Shown here: positions 23,892 through 33,460 of the stretch, piece after piece
How the letters are laid out: the number at the start of each line of letters is the position of its first letter
How positions within the stretch are numbered: position 1 is the first letter of the stretch
Notes under the pieces: generated by a model
The model's input: only the letters and a program-made list of their open reading frames with translations
What the model was told of the DNA's origin: nothing
Databases searched by the model: none
Virus record (IMG/VR): IMGVR_UViG_3300044797_000098
Span: 310,001-374,000 of that record
DNA length: 64,000 bases
Strand: one strand, 5' to 3'
Source of the DNA: a virus
Made by a program: the position numbers and the translations under genes

Positions 23892-24228
23892 ATTAGCATC
23901 AAGTATTTCTGCACATCGTCTGCATATTTTTTATATTTTACACAACGATCTATATTGAATTTAATTAAATCATTCATATTATTCATATGAGTTTTACAAA
24001 AATATCTAAACGCTCTTACTAAATTGGCACCAACATTTAGATTTCGTTTTTCATATACCTCTATAACCGCTTCGCCAATACCACCGCTCCCGACCCAATG
24101 AAGTATAATGTTTTCCACAAAATCTGTATCAATTATCGTATAACGAATACATTTATTTACCTCGTAAATGGAACGATCTGTATCATTATATTTATGTAGA
24201 TCATCAGCACGAAAAAGAACATATAAAT
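23888..24228 (-). pseudogene. Family B gene with 5' end cut by a homing-gene remnant
   Basis: The body is typical: IIDTDFVEN, then GEAVIEVYEKRNLNVGANLV and YADDVQKYLMLI. The open frame continues upstream without an ATG through RADDLHKYN and RYTIIDTDF until it meets plus-strand homing-endonuclease sequence near 24229. An internal GTG (24118) could still start a shorter product, but the DFTE region would be lost. The original start codon has been removed by the insertion. Confidence 0.6.
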
Positions 24229-24378
24229 ACTAATGGGAAGTTCTCTTCAATAGAAATTAAATTAATTAGAAATGATTATGCTACTGGCAAATACACTTAT
24301 TCTGATTTAAACGAAAAATATAATACGACAAATGCATATAATATAGTTAATAAATTAGCCTATGCACATATAATATAA
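24229..24378 (+). pseudogene. Remnant of a homing endonuclease (C-terminal HTH only)
   Basis: Plus-strand codons from 24229 read TNGKFSSIEIKLIRNDYATG, then KYTYSDLNEKYNTTNAY, and end with a TAA at 24376-24378. This is the helix-turn-helix DNA-binding end found on GIY-YIG and HNH homing nucleases, as in IREKFKNNKIYMAQLAIDYN of the 21600-22310 gene. The catalytic domain is gone and no start is visible. The remnant abuts the stop codon of the metallophosphoesterase gene exactly. Confidence 0.65.
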
Positions 24379-25179
24379 CTATATATAAATGGTTTCATCT
24401 TCGGATATTTTATAGTATGATCCGCGACCAACACGACATTCTACATTACGTTTTATTGTTGTGCTTGGTGTATGTATGTGTCCCGTTAGCAGAATTAGAT
24501 TTCTCTTTTTATGTTTTTCCATAACCTTCTCTAACTCTTCTCCCAAAATTAGATTACAATTATATGGTTCCCAAAACTTTTCAGGCAACCAACCATCTGA
24601 TCTGTTCGCACTTCTGACCGTCGGGTAATGAGTTAAGCAAAATATTGTCTTATGTGTTTCGATTGCTTTTTCTAATTTTGCAACTGCTTTTTTAGCACTT
24701 TGTTCTGCCATACTTTGAAACATTTCAATTCTGTGTTTCATTGTTGGAAGATCTCTCAACTCTTTAATAAATATCCAATCCAATGTGTATGTTAGATATC
24801 GTGAATCACCTACCCTTGCATCATACCAGCCCTCCACTCCAATACAAGCAGTTTCTTCATTTAATGATATAACGCCCTCATCTTCCATCCATATGAGATT
24901 TTTATATTGTTTGCATAATTCTCTAACTTTTTTATATATTTCTTGGAAAGAAGAAAACCATATGCAATGATTTCCGAGATTAAAATAGAATGGGCAATTA
25001 ATATTTTTTCCAATATATTCAAGATCAGATATGGCTGTTAGCCCTGACTGAGATATATCCCCAGTATGAAAAACACCTTTTGAGGCTTCATCAAGAATGA
25101 TATTTAATACTTTACGCCTATCGAATGGCGTAGTAATATGTGTATCTGTTAACCATATGTATTTTGATTTTTGTTTCAT
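24379..25179 (-). CDS. Metallophosphoesterase with altered GNH motif
   Basis: The 266-residue protein has TDTHITT, FHTGDISQ, FNLGNHCIWF, CLTHYPTV and LTGHIHTPS. These correspond to motifs I-V of calcineurin-like enzymes. In motif III the usual GNHD is GNHC; the Asn and His are kept. The 100-residue gap between motifs III and IV is large and contains a coiled-coil-like MAEQSAKKAVAKLEKAIE helix. The substrate is unknown. It is not closely similar to the 80-742 enzyme. Confidence 0.75.
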   Translation of the reverse strand: MKQKSKYIWLTDTHITTPFDRRKVLNIILDEASKGVFHTGDISQSGLTAISDLEYIGKNINCPFYFNLGNHCIWFSSFQEIYKKVRELCKQYKNLIWMEDEGVISLNEETACIGVEGWYDARVGDSRYLTYTLDWIFIKELRDLPTMKHRIEMFQSMAEQSAKKAVAKLEKAIETHKTIFCLTHYPTVRSANRSDGWLPEKFWEPYNCNLILGEELEKVMEKHKKRNLILLTGHIHTPSTTIKRNVECRVGRGSYYKISEDETIYI

Positions 25180-25200
25180 ACAATTATTCCAATTTAGTAA

Positions 25201-25470
25201 TCACAACAACATCAACAATGCTTCTAATTGTTCTAATGTTATATCATAAGGAAACTTAATGTTTGTTGATATAAATCCTATATAATCTTCCCAGACTGTA
25301 CATCTATCATCAGCATACCAATATATAGTATATTTAGTGCCACCCAATCTTCTATGAATACATTCTGCGTTTTTGTTTATATAAATAAAATGAGTGATTT
25401 CGCAATTGACACAATACAGTCCGTTGTATTGCCAATCTTTATTGCATACTGGACAATTATGGAAAAACAT
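25201..25470 (-). CDS. Zinc-ribbon paralogue (family C) with ALLMLL tail
   Basis: The start MFFHNCPVCNKDWQYNG at 25470 is preferred because it begins just after the upstream stop and at the zinc ribbon. The second cysteine pair is CVNCEITHF. The protein (89 residues) ends ITLEQLEALLMLL. The layout is that of the 45587-46813 zinc-ribbon genes, which lie 20 kb away. Confidence 0.65.
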   Translation of the reverse strand: MFFHNCPVCNKDWQYNGLYCVNCEITHFIYINKNAECIHRRLGGTKYTIYWYADDRCTVWEDYIGFISTNIKFPYDITLEQLEALLMLL

Positions 25471-25471
25471 T

Positions 25472-25747
25472 TTAGTATAATGCCCTATACTTCTCGCAAT
25501 AAAACATAGCCGTTTCATTAAGATTATTGGCTACACATATTCTATATTCTTTTTCCGATCCACCATATCGTCCAAGGATTATCATAATATCACATATTTT
25601 ACATTTTAAATCCATACGACATCGATATGAATCATTAAATGAATATTCGGTTTTATAATTGAGAACTAAACTGTGTCCATACTTCTGTAAAAATTCAATC
25701 GCTTCATTAGCGTCTTCTGTATATGGAATTGAAGCCCAAGTAATCAT
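25472..25747 (-). CDS. Hypothetical cysteine-containing protein
   Basis: The start MITWASIPYTEDANEAIEFL at 25747 is chosen for its ATGA overlap with the upstream gene. The 91-residue protein has C-x-x-C-x-x-C spaced residues (DLKCKICD and an earlier RCRM) and a later CVANN and YCEKY. It may bind zinc. Function unknown. Confidence 0.55.
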   Translation of the reverse strand: MITWASIPYTEDANEAIEFLQKYGHSLVLNYKTEYSFNDSYRCRMDLKCKICDIMIILGRYGGSEKEYRICVANNLNETAMFYCEKYRALY

Positions 25748-25953
25748 TTTGACCAACCAATAATAACACCATCAATTATAATAAAATTATTATCAGAATG
25801 ATCGGATGGGTATGCGTAATCATGTTCGATTACTTCACCAAGTAAATTAATAAATTCATCATAACCAATGAGTATCTTTTTTGGCTTATTTCCAGTTCCA
25901 CTATGGAAGTTAGATATCATTGTGCGAATGGCGAGTAAGATTGTGTTGTTCAT
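25744..25953 (-). CDS. Hypothetical small protein
   Basis: The 69-residue protein (MNNTILLAIRTMISNFHSGT) has KKILIGYDEFINLLGEV and ends with a beta-rich IIIDGVIIGWSK. The layout of a helix, then a YDEF helix and paired strands is often seen in short phage proteins, but no family can be named. It is transcribed after ligA, with a 41-nt gap. Confidence 0.55.
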   Translation of the reverse strand: MNNTILLAIRTMISNFHSGTGNKPKKILIGYDEFINLLGEVIEHDYAYPSDHSDNNFIIIDGVIIGWSK

Positions 25954-25994
25954 CTTTTATACCAATGTTTAATATTGGGCTGGAAACCGAATGG

Positions 25995-27875
25995 CTATTC
26001 CTCAATCATTGACATTAGTTCGTTTTCACTAATAATTTTAACACCAGCAGATCGTGCTTTATTTGTTTTCAATGATGTGCTGTCTTCCGAGGCGCATACT
26101 AAATGTGTGCTTGCTTTTCCAATTGTTTTAGCATATTTACCGCCAGCCTCTTCAATCATAATTGCAAGATCATCTCGTTTCACCGAAGTTTTTCCAGTTA
26201 TGGTTATAACAAACCCATTCAGTTTTCCAGTATTACTCATCGTCTTTACCTTTATTCCTAATTCTAATAACTCTTCAATAATTTTTCTATTCTTTTTTAA
26301 TCCATCAAAAAGATTTTTAGCCTTCACAACTCCAAGCCCTTTCACTGCTTGCAAGCAATTTTCAGGCGCGTTCATAATTTTGTCAAGCGTATCCAAACCA
26401 GCATTCATTACCATTTTAATCGAGGATTTTCCAACAATTGGAATGCTCAAACTTCCAAGGAATGTATCTAATGGTATTTCCGTAATGCTCCACAATGACT
26501 TATAAACATTCTCTGCCGACTTCTTGCCCATCCGTTCCAGCCCTGCCAAGTCGTCCAGCGTCAATTTATACAAGTCCGCGGGCGTGGCAACGAGACCTGC
26601 CTCGACCAACTTGTCAATCAATCCATCACCAACTTCCAAGACATTCAATCCGCTAATCCAATTAGATATACGACCTTTTATTTGGGCAGGGCAATTATCA
26701 ACATTCGTGCATTGAAGATTTTCACCATTCATTACCAAGTCGCCATTGCAAGTCGGGCAATGTTTTGGTGCTTTGAATACTGTTCCAGTTCCTTCAATCA
26801 CTTCTTTAACGCTTGGTATGACATCGTTATTTCTTGCAACAATTACTCTTGCTCCAATATCGATTTCCATAGTTTCAAGAAACGACATATTGTAGCAACT
26901 TGCGTTAGTAATTTTTGCACCAGCAAGTTCTACTTCATCGAAAACTGCTACCGGTGTTATACGACCCGAGTTCCCGCACTGTGGGCGAATGTCTCTAACT
27001 GTTGTTTCTGCTTCTTCGTTTTCAAACTTTGCTGCTATGGCTGCTTTTGGCTTGTTATTCGTCATACCATAACTATCAAACTTATCCATATTATTATTTG
27101 ATATAACCAATCCATCAAGATCATATGGTATAGTATCTCTTATCTCATTTTGAAAACGAGTGAAGTATGCATATGTATCTTTGGCAGTATCGAATAATGA
27201 ATAATCAGGGATATTAAATCCTAATTGTCTTAATCTAACAAACTGATCTACCAATGTTTTATTGTCGAGATCATCTGTCTGTATTTGATATGTTAGGATT
27301 TCTAAATACTTGCAGCCTTCACCGTCATAGGCTCTGGCAATACCACTTGCACTATTTCGTGCATTAGAATAATTTTGGAAGTATTTTTGGTGATTTTCTT
27401 TTGATAGGACTATTTCACCACGAACTGTTGCAGTAATTTTATTAGGAAGTGTTTTTGGAACACCTTGCATTTTTAATACATTGACCGTGATATCTTCTCC
27501 AATCCCTGACTTTCCTCCACGTGTTGCAGCAACAACTAATTTTCCGTCCTCATACACAAGACTTACACTCAATCCATCAATTTTCCAAGTCGTAAAAAAC
27601 TGTTCATCGGAACAATAATCATTAGCCCATTTCAAAAACTGCTGTTCTGTATTACATTTGTTCAATGAACCGAGCGGGGATTTATGTTGATACTTTTTCC
27701 ATTCACTAACTGGCTCTGCTCCAATATCAACTATCTCGTCATCATTTGGATCAAGTTTTTCAATTTCATCGTGAAGCGCATCGTATGTAGCATCTGAAAC
27801 AATCGGTTCATCGTTGTAATATGCAATACGATACTTACGAAGTAAGTCTTTCTTCGCTTTAATACTATCTGACAT
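25995..27875 (-). CDS. ligA: NAD+-dependent DNA ligase
   Basis: The 626-residue protein is full length for LigA. Domain Ia features YYNDEPIVSDATYDAL near the N-terminus. The adenylation site is WKIDGLSVSL with Lys98. RGEIVLSKENHQKY and YDLDGLVI are the nucleotidyltransferase motifs. The four-cysteine zinc finger is CPTCNGDLV...CTNVDNCPAQ, the helix-hairpin-helix region includes LAGLERMGKKSAENVY, and a BRCT domain (GFVITITGKTSVKRDDL) forms the end. It seals nicks in phage replication and repair, using NAD+. It works alongside the helicase and 5'-nuclease encoded in this window. Confidence 0.95.
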   Translation of the reverse strand: MSDSIKAKKDLLRKYRIAYYNDEPIVSDATYDALHDEIEKLDPNDDEIVDIGAEPVSEWKKYQHKSPLGSLNKCNTEQQFLKWANDYCSDEQFFTTWKIDGLSVSLVYEDGKLVVAATRGGKSGIGEDITVNVLKMQGVPKTLPNKITATVRGEIVLSKENHQKYFQNYSNARNSASGIARAYDGEGCKYLEILTYQIQTDDLDNKTLVDQFVRLRQLGFNIPDYSLFDTAKDTYAYFTRFQNEIRDTIPYDLDGLVISNNNMDKFDSYGMTNNKPKAAIAAKFENEEAETTVRDIRPQCGNSGRITPVAVFDEVELAGAKITNASCYNMSFLETMEIDIGARVIVARNNDVIPSVKEVIEGTGTVFKAPKHCPTCNGDLVMNGENLQCTNVDNCPAQIKGRISNWISGLNVLEVGDGLIDKLVEAGLVATPADLYKLTLDDLAGLERMGKKSAENVYKSLWSITEIPLDTFLGSLSIPIVGKSSIKMVMNAGLDTLDKIMNAPENCLQAVKGLGVVKAKNLFDGLKKNRKIIEELLELGIKVKTMSNTGKLNGFVITITGKTSVKRDDLAIMIEEAGGKYAKTIGKASTHLVCASEDSTSLKTNKARSAGVKIISENELMSMIEE

Positions 27876-27896
27876 TTTGTCTTACTGCTTTCTAAA

Positions 27897-28301
27897 TTAT
27901 AGCAATCGTAATCGATTTATCGATTTACTAACACTACTTTTCAACATAGGCGATAGACTTGCGCAGGTTTCAGTTCCCGGTTCGAGTTTGCCGTTATCTT
28001 TCACAACAAAAAAATTATCTTTTCCGAACTCTGCCTTTAACTCTTCCCACTCTTTTTCGGTCGCCTTCAATATAATCTTGGTCGAGCCGTTTGTCAACCA
28101 GCGCGTAGTTAGTTCCGTATGATTTATTTCGTTTTGCGGAAGACAATGTAATTTTGCGTTTATTGCAAGGGCTTTAAAATAATGAATCAACGCATACTGA
28201 ATCGAATGACCTATCTGTTCCCCAGTCTTTCCGATGCTCATATTCAGTTCTTCTCTTACAATAACATACATAACCACTGGGTCGTAATTATTTTCAGGCA
28301 T
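27897..28301 (-). CDS. PTH2-family peptidyl-tRNA hydrolase-like protein
   Basis: The 134-residue protein has VMYVIVREELNMSIGKTGEQ followed by IGHSIQYAL, matching the PTH2 start (K-x-x-x-V-V-R-x-D-L-x-M-x-x-G-K-x-x-A-Q-x-x-H). TKIILKATEKEWEELK and VVKDNGKLEPGTETC fit the later conserved blocks. PTH2 enzymes release peptides from peptidyl-tRNA. Together with GluRS, an IleRS-like domain and a tRNA gene it belongs to a small translation set. The D-A-G-R-T motif is KDNGKLE here, so activity is not certain. Confidence 0.75.
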   Translation of the reverse strand: MPENNYDPVVMYVIVREELNMSIGKTGEQIGHSIQYALIHYFKALAINAKLHCLPQNEINHTELTTRWLTNGSTKIILKATEKEWEELKAEFGKDNFFVVKDNGKLEPGTETCASLSPMLKSSVSKSINRLRLL

Positions 28302-28348
28302 TGTTTTCTACCTTCGTTTTTACATTCTATTCTTATGTGTTGGAATGC

Positions 28349-28645
28349 CTAAATTAGCATTAAATACTTTTCAATATCTTTTGCATACTTCTCATATAAT
28401 GGATTATATACTTTATTGTCTTCAATAATTTCTTCTATTGTAAGTTCATCATCGGGATAGGAACGTTCTTTTGCCCAATGTTTGAATGCTAATGCCATAT
28501 TAGCACCGACATTTAATCCTCTGTGTTCATATATACGAAACATTCCATACCATCCGCCAATCCCATTACCGGGATTTGGTATTCGACTATATTCTTCAAC
28601 AAAATCTGTATCTATAATACAACCATTATCCGTTTTTATGAACAT
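28349..28645 (-). CDS. Family B paralogue (EKYLMLI tail)
   Basis: The 98-residue protein (MFIKTDNGCIIDTDFVEEYS) has a very short lead-in before the DFTE motif, then GWYGMFRIYEHRGLNVGANM and KYAKDIEKYLMLI. It is the last gene after the five large paralogues, in transcription order, and may be co-expressed with them. Confidence 0.7.
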   Translation of the reverse strand: MFIKTDNGCIIDTDFVEEYSRIPNPGNGIGGWYGMFRIYEHRGLNVGANMALAFKHWAKERSYPDDELTIEEIIEDNKVYNPLYEKYAKDIEKYLMLI

Positions 28646-28646
28646 A

Positions 28647-30293
28647 TTAATTACTCTTCTTGATCATTGCTTTACAATCAGCAAGAAAATAACCCTTCAT
28701 CTGTACAAAAATCATTTCGAAAAACCTCTCACCAGATTTGGGGAAAGATTTCATCCACGATCCTTGCAAAAACTTCTTATGCGCCTCTTCTTTTACGCTC
28801 TTTGGGTTTTTCAGGAATGTCATTAGATACTTGCGATGATATTCTTCTTTGCTAATGTATTCCATATTTTCTGCGACAATGATGTTATCCAAAAATAGTT
28901 TGGCGAACGCTGTGCCTGCGTGTCCTTTTCCGTGTCGTTTTTCAATATGTGATAGCAAGTTTATTATTCCTCCACCACCGAATGCCCTTAATTCGTCATC
29001 AATTCTTGGCTGAACCATATCGAACGGTGCTAAAATTGGCTTATCTCCACCATCCGGTTCCCACTCTTGTAAGTAAGCGTTTTCTTTTTCCCATTTATTT
29101 TTTGCAGCATAATAGCCAACACTAAGTTCTGCAACTCGTTTTTCTGCTGCTTCATATAGTTCTTTCTTTACATTGATCATATTATCGAGATCGACGCATA
29201 CTTTTTTCTTGAACTCTTCTGTTAGCGTTTTTACATTTGCTGGAATAACTTTGATCGAAGATAGGTGTTCTTTTATTTCAATAGGAAAATCAGCGTATGA
29301 TGTTTCCCCTTGTTTTAGCAATTTTCTCGAAGGCTCATCTGGTATGTAATAATCTGTTGCTTTAATTTCTTGTGTAGAAAATGTATCGAGGCCAGATTTA
29401 TCTTTTAGGACCTTCTTGAATGTTGCCATTGTATCCGTATTCATATTCGGATACATATTGTCAATCAGTAATGCTGGTTTTTTAGTGGTTCTATTAATTA
29501 CGAAACGAACCATACAACGATTGAGCATCTTGCTACCATAACCCGGAACCTCATCTTTATCGGATGATATATAAATAACTCCTACATATCTTGATGATAT
29601 TGATCCTATTAATCCTCTTGATTGAGGCGCATTCCACGCTTGACACGATACAATACCACGCATAGATATAGTTCCGATATCCCAAGCGCCTTCTTCTCCA
29701 TATGAAGAAAAATTAACCATATATTTTTTATTCGGGATATTTACACGAGAAAAGTTTTTGAACTCTTGGTATTGGTCTAATTTCATTAGATTGACGCCAA
29801 GAGGCTCTAACTCCGTCCATATTTTTCCAGCAAGACGAAGAATTGCTTCATCTTTGCGGAATGTTGGGTTTTTATCACCATTGAATACATCTGATTGTAA
29901 TCTTAAAACTACTTTACCGTCTTCTACTTTGACACAATTAGCCTGTTTCATTGTATATTGAACGGTTTGTAGCAGGCTGATCATAGATTGTATTTTACAA
30001 CACAATTCGTTTCTATTTTTTTCTGTTGATTTTAATGCTGCTTCGAGAATGGGATATAATCTGCTTTGTGCTGCATACATCTCATTAAGTATTTTATTAT
30101 TGAGACGAGTTCCTTCCGTTGTTGCCTCAGCGGTATTCATAATTGTGCAAGGCTCTCGGAAGTTTGCAAGCCCAATCTTTGGAAAGACTTTATCTATTTT
30201 AGATAGGGATTTAAATACTTCGTGGTTTTTTATCCACTCTGGGAATGGTCGTTTAGTATTAACTATGTATTCGATACCTTTTGCGTTATTCAT
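28647..30293 (-). CDS. Family G paralogue 1 (548 residues), unknown function
   Basis: The N-terminus has FPEWIKNHEVFKSL and KIDKVFPKIGLANF, common to all five copies. The core (~180-282) has FSRVNIPNKKY, FSSYGEEGAWDIGTISMRGI with SCQAW, GSISSRYVGVIYISS, YGSKMLNRCMVRFVI and LLIDNMYP. The C-terminal ~200 residues differ from its relatives and contain VQPRIDDELRAFGGGGI and EKRHGKGHAGTAF. No known family is recognised. It has no signal peptide or membrane segment. A GAGG ribosome-binding site precedes the ATG. Confidence 0.75.
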   Translation of the reverse strand: MNNAKGIEYIVNTKRPFPEWIKNHEVFKSLSKIDKVFPKIGLANFREPCTIMNTAEATTEGTRLNNKILNEMYAAQSRLYPILEAALKSTEKNRNELCCKIQSMISLLQTVQYTMKQANCVKVEDGKVVLRLQSDVFNGDKNPTFRKDEAILRLAGKIWTELEPLGVNLMKLDQYQEFKNFSRVNIPNKKYMVNFSSYGEEGAWDIGTISMRGIVSCQAWNAPQSRGLIGSISSRYVGVIYISSDKDEVPGYGSKMLNRCMVRFVINRTTKKPALLIDNMYPNMNTDTMATFKKVLKDKSGLDTFSTQEIKATDYYIPDEPSRKLLKQGETSYADFPIEIKEHLSSIKVIPANVKTLTEEFKKKVCVDLDNMINVKKELYEAAEKRVAELSVGYYAAKNKWEKENAYLQEWEPDGGDKPILAPFDMVQPRIDDELRAFGGGGIINLLSHIEKRHGKGHAGTAFAKLFLDNIIVAENMEYISKEEYHRKYLMTFLKNPKSVKEEAHKKFLQGSWMKSFPKSGERFFEMIFVQMKGYFLADCKAMIKKSN

Positions 30294-30300
30294 TTTAGCC

Positions 30301-31881
30301 TCAATTTATCACTTTCGCTAATTCGAGTTTGATGAACTCTGTCATTGTTGAATATAAAAACTCTGTGAATGTTTCCATATTGACTGTTCTCGATGTGTTT
30401 GCTGACACAATCGCTTTAACATTTGCTAATACTCTTGGGAACGCCTTTCTTCTATTCATCATAAGGTCCATTAAGTATCTTCTGTAATAAGATTTACTAT
30501 CAGTAAATCCTTTACTATCTGTTTGCGGAATGTTTGTTAACATATGTAAAACTATGTTTTCACATAACGGCGTGAATGGTGTATTCATTCGTATATTTTT
30601 AATTGTTTTTTGTATTTCATCATCAACAATAAGATTACCATCATAGATATCTTCCATCTTTTTAGCGAAAAACAATGGAAGACCTACACGAAAACTTTTA
30701 ACATTTCGTTCGATTTCCTCTTTATTATTATTGAGAAAATAAAACACATTTAGATCGTGTCGTGATTTTAGCGGTGTGTCCTGATATGACCAATCTCTAT
30801 TAGATATTTGATCTCTAATTTTTTCTGGTGGTGAATAGATATGTCTTATCTTATTACCGAGTTCTGGTGCATAATACACCGGAAGTTTTGTTCTTGATTG
30901 AAGCGATTTTGTGAAAATCGTGCATACTTCTTTATCATATTCAGGATACATTTTATCGATTAAAATACACGGTGATTTTTCATCTGCATCGATTGCATAT
31001 CTAACAACACAACGACGGATCATCTTGGTTCCAAGATTAGAATAACTTGGGTGATCTTCTGATTTAACTCCTGATGTGAGGTAAATAATACCAACGAACC
31101 TCGATAGGATCGATCCTACAAGGCAACGAGGATATTCACCATCCCATCGCTGACAAGACTTTATTCCTCGCATTGACATTGTTGCAATATCCCAAGCGCC
31201 TTCTTTTCCTTCGGAAGAGAATATAACACTATACTCTTTGTTTGGCATATTTTCTTTGCTGAAAACTTTGAACTGCGTTGTTTGTTCGAGATTTATGAAT
31301 GGTATTCCAAAAGCACCACATTTATCCTTTATTGCATTCATTATGCGCAATAATGGCTCTCCCTTACGGAAAACATTCTTGCCTTTATCATCGACAATAT
31401 CACCAATTAATTTCAATACGATTTTACCATCAGCCGAAACGACTGAACCATTTATGACATTGCCATCATACGGATCCATATATGTATGAAGTCGTTTCAT
31501 AATATCAGAAAATAAGTATAAATCATTCATTCTGATTTTATTTGTTGCTCTATCTTCTTTTGAATATAGATACTGTATAGTATCAGCCATATTAAATGAT
31601 GCGTCTCTTGCTTGGGCAACCGCATCAGCCATTATTGCCATCAGATTAAATACATAACTTCCTTCTTTTTTAACATTTTCAAAAGGCTTATCGATTATTG
31701 TTTTATCAATAAAATTAGGAAGCCCAACATTACGGAAAACTTTTTTGACCTTTGTTGGATTTTTAAATAATGTATGCTCTTTTAGAAACGGTGGAATGTT
31801 TTTATCCTTAAAAAGATCTGTTGAAAGAATAACTTTACTGTCTGTGGTTTCAGACTTTTTAATTTTTGCTTCGTCTTTCAT
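30301..31881 (-). CDS. Family G paralogue 2 (526 residues), unknown function
   Basis: The N-terminus is longer by ~25 charged residues than in the other copies. Shared blocks are VKKVFRNVGLPNF, FSKENMPNKEYSVIFSSEGK, EGAWDIATMSMRGIKSCQRW, LVGSILSRFVGIIYLTSG, KMIRRCVVRYAI, ILIDKMYPEYD and IYSPPEKIRDQI...SYQD. The upstream GGAG box is 8 nt from the ATG. It keeps all core positions; only the C-terminal third is private. Confidence 0.75.
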   Translation of the reverse strand: MKDEAKIKKSETTDSKVILSTDLFKDKNIPPFLKEHTLFKNPTKVKKVFRNVGLPNFIDKTIIDKPFENVKKEGSYVFNLMAIMADAVAQARDASFNMADTIQYLYSKEDRATNKIRMNDLYLFSDIMKRLHTYMDPYDGNVINGSVVSADGKIVLKLIGDIVDDKGKNVFRKGEPLLRIMNAIKDKCGAFGIPFINLEQTTQFKVFSKENMPNKEYSVIFSSEGKEGAWDIATMSMRGIKSCQRWDGEYPRCLVGSILSRFVGIIYLTSGVKSEDHPSYSNLGTKMIRRCVVRYAIDADEKSPCILIDKMYPEYDKEVCTIFTKSLQSRTKLPVYYAPELGNKIRHIYSPPEKIRDQISNRDWSYQDTPLKSRHDLNVFYFLNNNKEEIERNVKSFRVGLPLFFAKKMEDIYDGNLIVDDEIQKTIKNIRMNTPFTPLCENIVLHMLTNIPQTDSKGFTDSKSYYRRYLMDLMMNRRKAFPRVLANVKAIVSANTSRTVNMETFTEFLYSTMTEFIKLELAKVIN

Positions 31882-31904
31882 TTGTCAAGTTTCTCCGATT
31901 ACTA

Positions 31905-33452
31905 CTATATTTTAGCCACTGTTTGATCGTTAGTCAAGTCGTTAGATTTATTAGTTAATAACTCTTTTAATTGCAATTTTATACCAGTCGATATTTGGTT
32001 ATGAGCTGGTTCAAGCAGTTTAGTAAGAATTGCAGAATTAATTCTTTCGTTTTTATTTAAATTGAAGTATTTGTTTATACGCTTAACAAAAGATTGTATA
32101 ACTTTTTTGTTATATTTTTTTGATAGAAAAGAAAAACATAACTGTTTATAGTAATCTGATGAACTATCGAATGTATTTTTGGATACTTCTTTTATTATCG
32201 TATCAGCAATAGAATTAAAATACTCGTCAGTCAGATATTTCATATCATTACAAACAATTATTTTTTGCAATGATTTTTTAATCTTATCGTTTTTTGATAT
32301 GCAAGATATATCTGAATTAAAACTAATTGGTTTGGAATGAGATCTAATTGCATTACGAAGTCTGGTTTCTCTATTTTTTAGATTTGTTTTGAGAGGTGGT
32401 TCTTTAATAGGCAATTTTGTAGCAACCATAGTATCCATATATGATTTTGTGCGTTCTGGAAGACTTTCTCTAATTTTATTAGGTGGAAGATATAGATTTT
32501 TAATCTGGATATAAGTATTATTATACGGATAGGCTACGACTCGTATTTTGTTATTTGTTTTATTTTCTATGAATGCCCTGAATGATTCCATCACTTTACC
32601 ATCATATTCAGGATACATTTTATCAATGAGAATAATCGGTTTTTGAGTTTGAGAATCAATTGTATATCTAACAACTGACCTTCTTATCATTTTTGATCCA
32701 AGACCATCAACATCTTTTCCTGATGTTAAATATATTATACCAACACAAGGATCAATAAGTGAGCCAACTAATTGTGTCTTAAATCTTCCACCCCAACTTT
32801 GACAAGACTTTATTCCACGCATAGACATTGTTGCAATGTCCCATAACCCTTCATTGCCATTTGATGAAAAAACTATTTGATAGTTTTTCATTGGAACATT
32901 ATCGGTGCTAAATCGTTTAAAATCTTTCATTTCTTCGAGTTTTGGAAGCACTTTACCTATGTGCAATGATTTAATTTCATTATATATTTTATTATATACT
33001 TTAAATATGCTTTCGTTTTCTCTGAAAACAATTTTGCCTTGTTGATCGAGAACATCATATGTCAATTTTATCGTTATTTTACCATCATCTGATGTTTTAA
33101 CAAAACTGGATATGTTATAGGTATCTGGCATTCTTTCAACAACATATCTCCAATAATTAAGTCTATTGATTTTTTCGATTGTTTTAGGGTTTTTATTATG
33201 ATTTTTATTTTCTAAAACATACGACTTGGCTCTAATCTTATTAGAAAGAATATAATATATTGACCAAAATAAATTATTACCAGCCTCTTTTGCAATGTCA
33301 GAATTGTCGAACTTACAAGTTTCGGAACAATTAAATAATCCTATTGATGGAAAAACTTTACTTACTTTTGTCAATGATGTAAGTTTTTTATGACTTACAA
33401 GAAACTTCGGAAGTTTTTCATTTTTTAGAAACTCTTGAATGTTAGTCCGCAT
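31905..33452 (-). CDS. Family G paralogue 3 (515 residues), unknown function
   Basis: Core blocks are VSKVFPSIGLFNCSE, FSTDNVPMKNYQIVFSSNGN, EGLWDIATMSMRGIKSCQSW, LVGSLIDPCVGIIYLTSG, GSKMIRRSVVRYTI (Ser replaces the usual Cys), ILIDKMYPEYD and LYLPPNKIRESL...SYMD. The RRSVVR change shows that the cysteine in that block is not invariant, unlike the one in SCQ. Confidence 0.75.
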   Translation of the reverse strand: MRTNIQEFLKNEKLPKFLVSHKKLTSLTKVSKVFPSIGLFNCSETCKFDNSDIAKEAGNNLFWSIYYILSNKIRAKSYVLENKNHNKNPKTIEKINRLNYWRYVVERMPDTYNISSFVKTSDDGKITIKLTYDVLDQQGKIVFRENESIFKVYNKIYNEIKSLHIGKVLPKLEEMKDFKRFSTDNVPMKNYQIVFSSNGNEGLWDIATMSMRGIKSCQSWGGRFKTQLVGSLIDPCVGIIYLTSGKDVDGLGSKMIRRSVVRYTIDSQTQKPIILIDKMYPEYDGKVMESFRAFIENKTNNKIRVVAYPYNNTYIQIKNLYLPPNKIRESLPERTKSYMDTMVATKLPIKEPPLKTNLKNRETRLRNAIRSHSKPISFNSDISCISKNDKIKKSLQKIIVCNDMKYLTDEYFNSIADTIIKEVSKNTFDSSSDYYKQLCFSFLSKKYNKKVIQSFVKRINKYFNLNKNERINSAILTKLLEPAHNQISTGIKLQLKELLTNKSNDLTNDQTVAKI

Positions 33453-33460
33453 ATTATGAC

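Noticed and set aside
25975-26505. Plus-strand ORF of 176 codons
   Set aside because: It is antisense to the BRCT and C-terminal parts of ligA; ligA is beyond doubt, and the ORF has no motif or ribosome-binding site.
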